Shown in pieces: positions 5,498 through 7,449 of a stretch of 7,449 bases of DNA. Below the pieces are notes generated by a model, which was not told where the DNA came from, made no database searches, and was given only the letters and a program-made list of their open reading frames with translations. Position 1 is the first letter of the stretch. Every line of letters starts with the position of its first letter. The stretch lies in contig USEX01000033.1 in assembly GCA_900553755.1 (NCBI GenBank), positions 1-7,449 on the forward strand, in the 5' to 3' direction. This DNA is from an uncultured Clostridium sp. (GTDB lineage: Bacteria > Bacillota > Clostridia > TANB77 > CAG-508). Both the position numbers and the translations under genes were made by a program.

Positions 5498-6797
5498 ATT
5501 GTATTATTTCTAATATTGATTTTATCGGTTCTATTTTTTCATTGCCTATTATGTATTTTTCTTTTAGCATTTCTACAGCTTCTTTTCCCTTTTGCTCGTC
5601 ATTTGCATGCACATATGCTACTATGTCACCTTTTTCTACAGAGTCTCCTACTTTTTTTACTAATTCTACTCCTACGGAATAATCTATATCATCTTCTTTT
5701 CTCACCCTTCCAGCACCTAGATGCATTGCTATCTTGCCAACTTCCTCAGCATTTAATTTTTGAATGTACCCTTCTTGCTCTATTCTTACTTCCATTTTAT
5801 ATTTTGCTTTTTCAAATTTATCTGCATTCTCTATGTATGTTACATCTCCGCTTTGATTTTTAACTAGTTCTAAGAATTTTTGATATGCTTTACCATTTGC
5901 AACTACTTCTTCTATGGCTTTTTTGTTCTCTTCTATGCTGTCTCCTTTTCCATCTAGCTTAAGTATATATGCTCCCAATTCCAATACAACATCTTTTACA
6001 TCTTCCTTCATATTACCTTTCAGAGCTTCTATAGCTTCTTTTACTTCTAATGTATTTCCTACCATGCTACCTAAAGGCTGATCCATATTTGTTATTATAC
6101 ATACAGTTTCTTTATTAGCTATTTTCCCTATTCCAATCATTGCATTAGATAACTCTTCCGCTTCTTTTATATCTTTCATAAAAGCTCCACTACCGCAAGT
6201 AACATCTAGTACTACTTTATTAGCTCCTGCTGCTATTTTCTTGCTCATTATGCTAGAACTTATAAGTGGAATATTTGCTGTGCAATTAATCGAATCTCTT
6301 AAAGCATACAATTTTTTATCTGCTGGTGCTAAATTTAATGTTTGCCCTATTAAGCTAATTCCTATCTTTTTTACGTTTTCTATAAATTCTGATATATCAA
6401 TCTCTGTTCTATATCCTGGAATTGCTTCTAATTTATCTTTTGTTCCTCCTGTAAATCCTAAACCTCTTCCAGACATTTTTGCAACTTTTACTCCAAGAGC
6501 AGCAACTATTGGCATTAGAATTATAGTTACTTTATCGCCAATTCCTCCTGTGCTATGCTTGTCCACCACATTTCCAATAGAAGATAGATCTAAAACATCT
6601 CCAGAATACGCCATTGCTAATGTTAAGTTTGTAGTTTCTTCTATAGTCATTCCATTTATATAAATTGCCATAACCAATGCAGCAGCTTGATAATCAGCTA
6701 CATTACCTGCAGTATATTCTTTCACAAAATAATTTATTTCTTCTTTAGTTAACTCTTTGTTATCTCTCTTTTTCCCTATTATATCTAATATATTCAT
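5496..6797 (-). CDS. pdp: Pyrimidine-nucleoside phosphorylase (Pdp/DeoA family)
   Basis: Cleaves uridine, deoxyuridine or thymidine with phosphate to give the free base and (deoxy)ribose-1-phosphate, a cytoplasmic salvage and catabolic step. Numbered from the start chosen here (433 aa, the length I recall for Bacillus Pdp), the family signature runs S109-G-R-G-L-G through D-K-L-E124. K80-H81-S82-T-G-G corresponds to E. coli thymidine phosphorylase K84/H85/S86, and R167, S182 and K186 to R171, S186 and K190, all with the same offset of four, so the active site looks complete. The C-terminal half has the alpha/beta domain, including G-A-G-R (361-364). The frame extends to TTG 6816-6818, but ATG 6795-6797 has AAGGAG 7 bases away. 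It follows rnhB by 4 bases in one operon. Whether it is a general pyrimidine enzyme or thymidine-specific cannot be read safely from sequence; 'Pdp' is favoured by the Gram-positive context. Confidence 0.95.
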   Translation of the reverse strand: MNILDIIGKKRDNKELTKEEINYFVKEYTAGNVADYQAAALVMAIYINGMTIEETTNLTLAMAYSGDVLDLSSIGNVVDKHSTGGIGDKVTIILMPIVAALGVKVAKMSGRGLGFTGGTKDKLEAIPGYRTEIDISEFIENVKKIGISLIGQTLNLAPADKKLYALRDSINCTANIPLISSSIMSKKIAAGANKVVLDVTCGSGAFMKDIKEAEELSNAMIGIGKIANKETVCIITNMDQPLGSMVGNTLEVKEAIEALKGNMKEDVKDVVLELGAYILKLDGKGDSIEENKKAIEEVVANGKAYQKFLELVKNQSGDVTYIENADKFEKAKYKMEVRIEQEGYIQKLNAEEVGKIAMHLGAGRVRKEDDIDYSVGVELVKKVGDSVEKGDIVAYVHANDEQKGKEAVEMLKEKYIIGNEKIEPIKSILEIIQ

Positions 6798-6801
6798 GTG
6801 T

Positions 6802-7449
6802 TTACTCCTTACCAACAATATTTTTTACGAATGATAAACGATGTAATGGGCATAGTCCATATTCTTTAATTGCCTGAATATGTGCCGCAGTGCCATAACC
6901 TTTATGTTTAGCAAACCCATATTGGGGGTATACTTCATCCCACTGCCTCATTATTCTATCCCTTGTTACCTTTGCTATTATTGAAGCTGCAGCTATTGAA
7001 TAGCATTTAGCATCTCCTTTTATTATAGATTGATATGGAATTCCACATGTATCAATTTTATTCAATGCATCTACTATTATTAAATCCGGCTTTGTTGTAA
7101 GCTCCTTCACAGCCATTGTAAGACCTTCTTTTGTTGCATTCAAAATATTTATTCTATCTATTTCTTTCTGGTCTATAATCGCTACGCCATATGCAATTGC
7201 CTCATTAGTGATAATTTCATATAACTTTTCTCTTTTCTTTTCAGAAACTTTTTTTGAATCGTTTACTCCTTCTATCATGGAATCTCTTGGCATAATGGCA
7301 GCTGCAATAACTACTGGCCCAGCTAAAGGTCCTCTTCCAGCTTCATCTATTCCACATATGTACTCATTTCCATCATTATGTAATTCTTCTTCTATTTTCT
7401 TTAGCTCTATTAACCTTTGTTCTTCTTTTTCTTTCATATTAATTTTCAC
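6802..7449 (-). CDS. rnhB: Ribonuclease HII (5' end at window edge)
   Basis: Cuts the RNA strand of RNA-DNA hybrids and removes single ribonucleotides misplaced in DNA; a cytoplasmic, metal-dependent enzyme. Counting from GTG 7447-7449 (215 aa), D35-E36-A-G-R-G is the family's first catalytic motif, D127 (I-I-V-D) and D146 (K-G-D-A) supply the other acidic residues, and S-I-A-A-A-S-I-I-A-K-V-T-R-D (151-164) is the conserved helix. The C-terminal G-Y-G-T-A-A-H (184-190) and H-R-L-S-F are also typical. The spacing D35-D127 (92) matches E. coli D16-D108. The start is uncertain: GTG is the last codon in view and its ribosome binding site would be outside, while ATG 7435-7437 has no good site before it. 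The frame could also extend further, since the Bacillus protein has a longer N-terminus. First of a pair with pdp. Confidence 0.95.
   Translation of the reverse strand: MKINMKEKEEQRLIELKKIEEELHNDGNEYICGIDEAGRGPLAGPVVIAAAIMPRDSMIEGVNDSKKVSEKKREKLYEIITNEAIAYGVAIIDQKEIDRINILNATKEGLTMAVKELTTKPDLIIVDALNKIDTCGIPYQSIIKGDAKCYSIAAASIIAKVTRDRIMRQWDEVYPQYGFAKHKGYGTAAHIQAIKEYGLCPLHRLSFVKNIVGKE
6805..6810 (-). promoter_or_regulatory. Ribosome binding site that places the pdp start at ATG 6797
   Basis: AAGGAG on the minus strand lies within the last codons of rnhB, directly before its TAA stop (6802-6804), and is 7 bases before ATG 6795-6797. It is downstream of the alternative TTG at 6818, so it cannot serve that codon. 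The arrangement indicates translational coupling of rnhB and pdp. Confidence 0.8.

Noticed and set aside
5516..5863. Plus-strand open frame of 115 codons antisense to the pdp 3' end
   Set aside because: Leucine/phenylalanine-rich low-complexity product, no plausible start signal, and fully inside a well-supported gene and behind a terminator.
6453..6455. Phe115 in place of His within the phosphorylase signature of pdp (G-L-G-F-T-G-G-T)
   Set aside because: The family signature allows variation at this position, and the residues matching known catalytic positions (K80, H81, S82, R167, S182, K186) are all present, so there is no sign of lost activity.
6241..6663. Plus-strand open frame of 140 codons antisense to pdp
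   Set aside because: It mirrors the conserved active-site region of pdp and has no supporting ribosome binding site.
6798..6818. Longer pdp start at TTG 6816-6818
   Set aside because: It would overlap rnhB, lies upstream of the ribosome binding site, and gives 440 rather than the typical 433 residues.

Overview
The window is very AT-rich DNA from a low-GC, Gram-positive, probably spore-forming Clostridia-like bacterium. This rests on base composition, strong AGGAGG-type ribosome binding sites, the gene families present, and a sigma-G-like (forespore) promoter at the left edge. Coding density is high: seven genes, of which the two at the window edges are cut or possibly cut. I see no CRISPR array, tRNA, rRNA, insertion sequence or riboswitch.

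Layout, right to left on the minus strand: rnhB (ribonuclease HII, 6802-7449) is followed after 4 bases by a pyrimidine-nucleoside phosphorylase gene (pdp, 5496-6797). This pair ends in a hairpin shared with a convergent plus-strand gene at 5200-5472, a small zinc-ribbon/HTH protein resembling flagellar-operon protein YvyF. A 150-base divergent promoter region (about 5048-5199) separates that gene from a second minus-strand operon: recD2 (helicase, 2771-5023), comF (competence-type phosphoribosyltransferase, 2111-2761) and a KAP-like P-loop NTPase of unknown role (134-2095). The three are separated by 9 and 15 bases and look translationally coupled. The operon ends in a hairpin at 94-131. Beyond it, a new minus-strand promoter and ribosome binding site lead into the first six codons of a gene matching the SpoVT N-terminus.

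Most genes are housekeeping: ribonucleotide removal from DNA, nucleoside salvage, recombinational repair and DNA-uptake-type functions. The accessory candidate is the KAP-like NTPase at the end of the recD2-comF operon. The most notable sequence-level observations are four. First, comF appears to start on a rare AUA codon, in the same frame as recD2 and separated from it by a single UAG. Second, recD2 probably starts at a TTG inside the longest open frame. Third, a sigma-G-like promoter lies before the presumed spoVT. Fourth, a perfect inverted repeat overlaps the recD2 -10 element.
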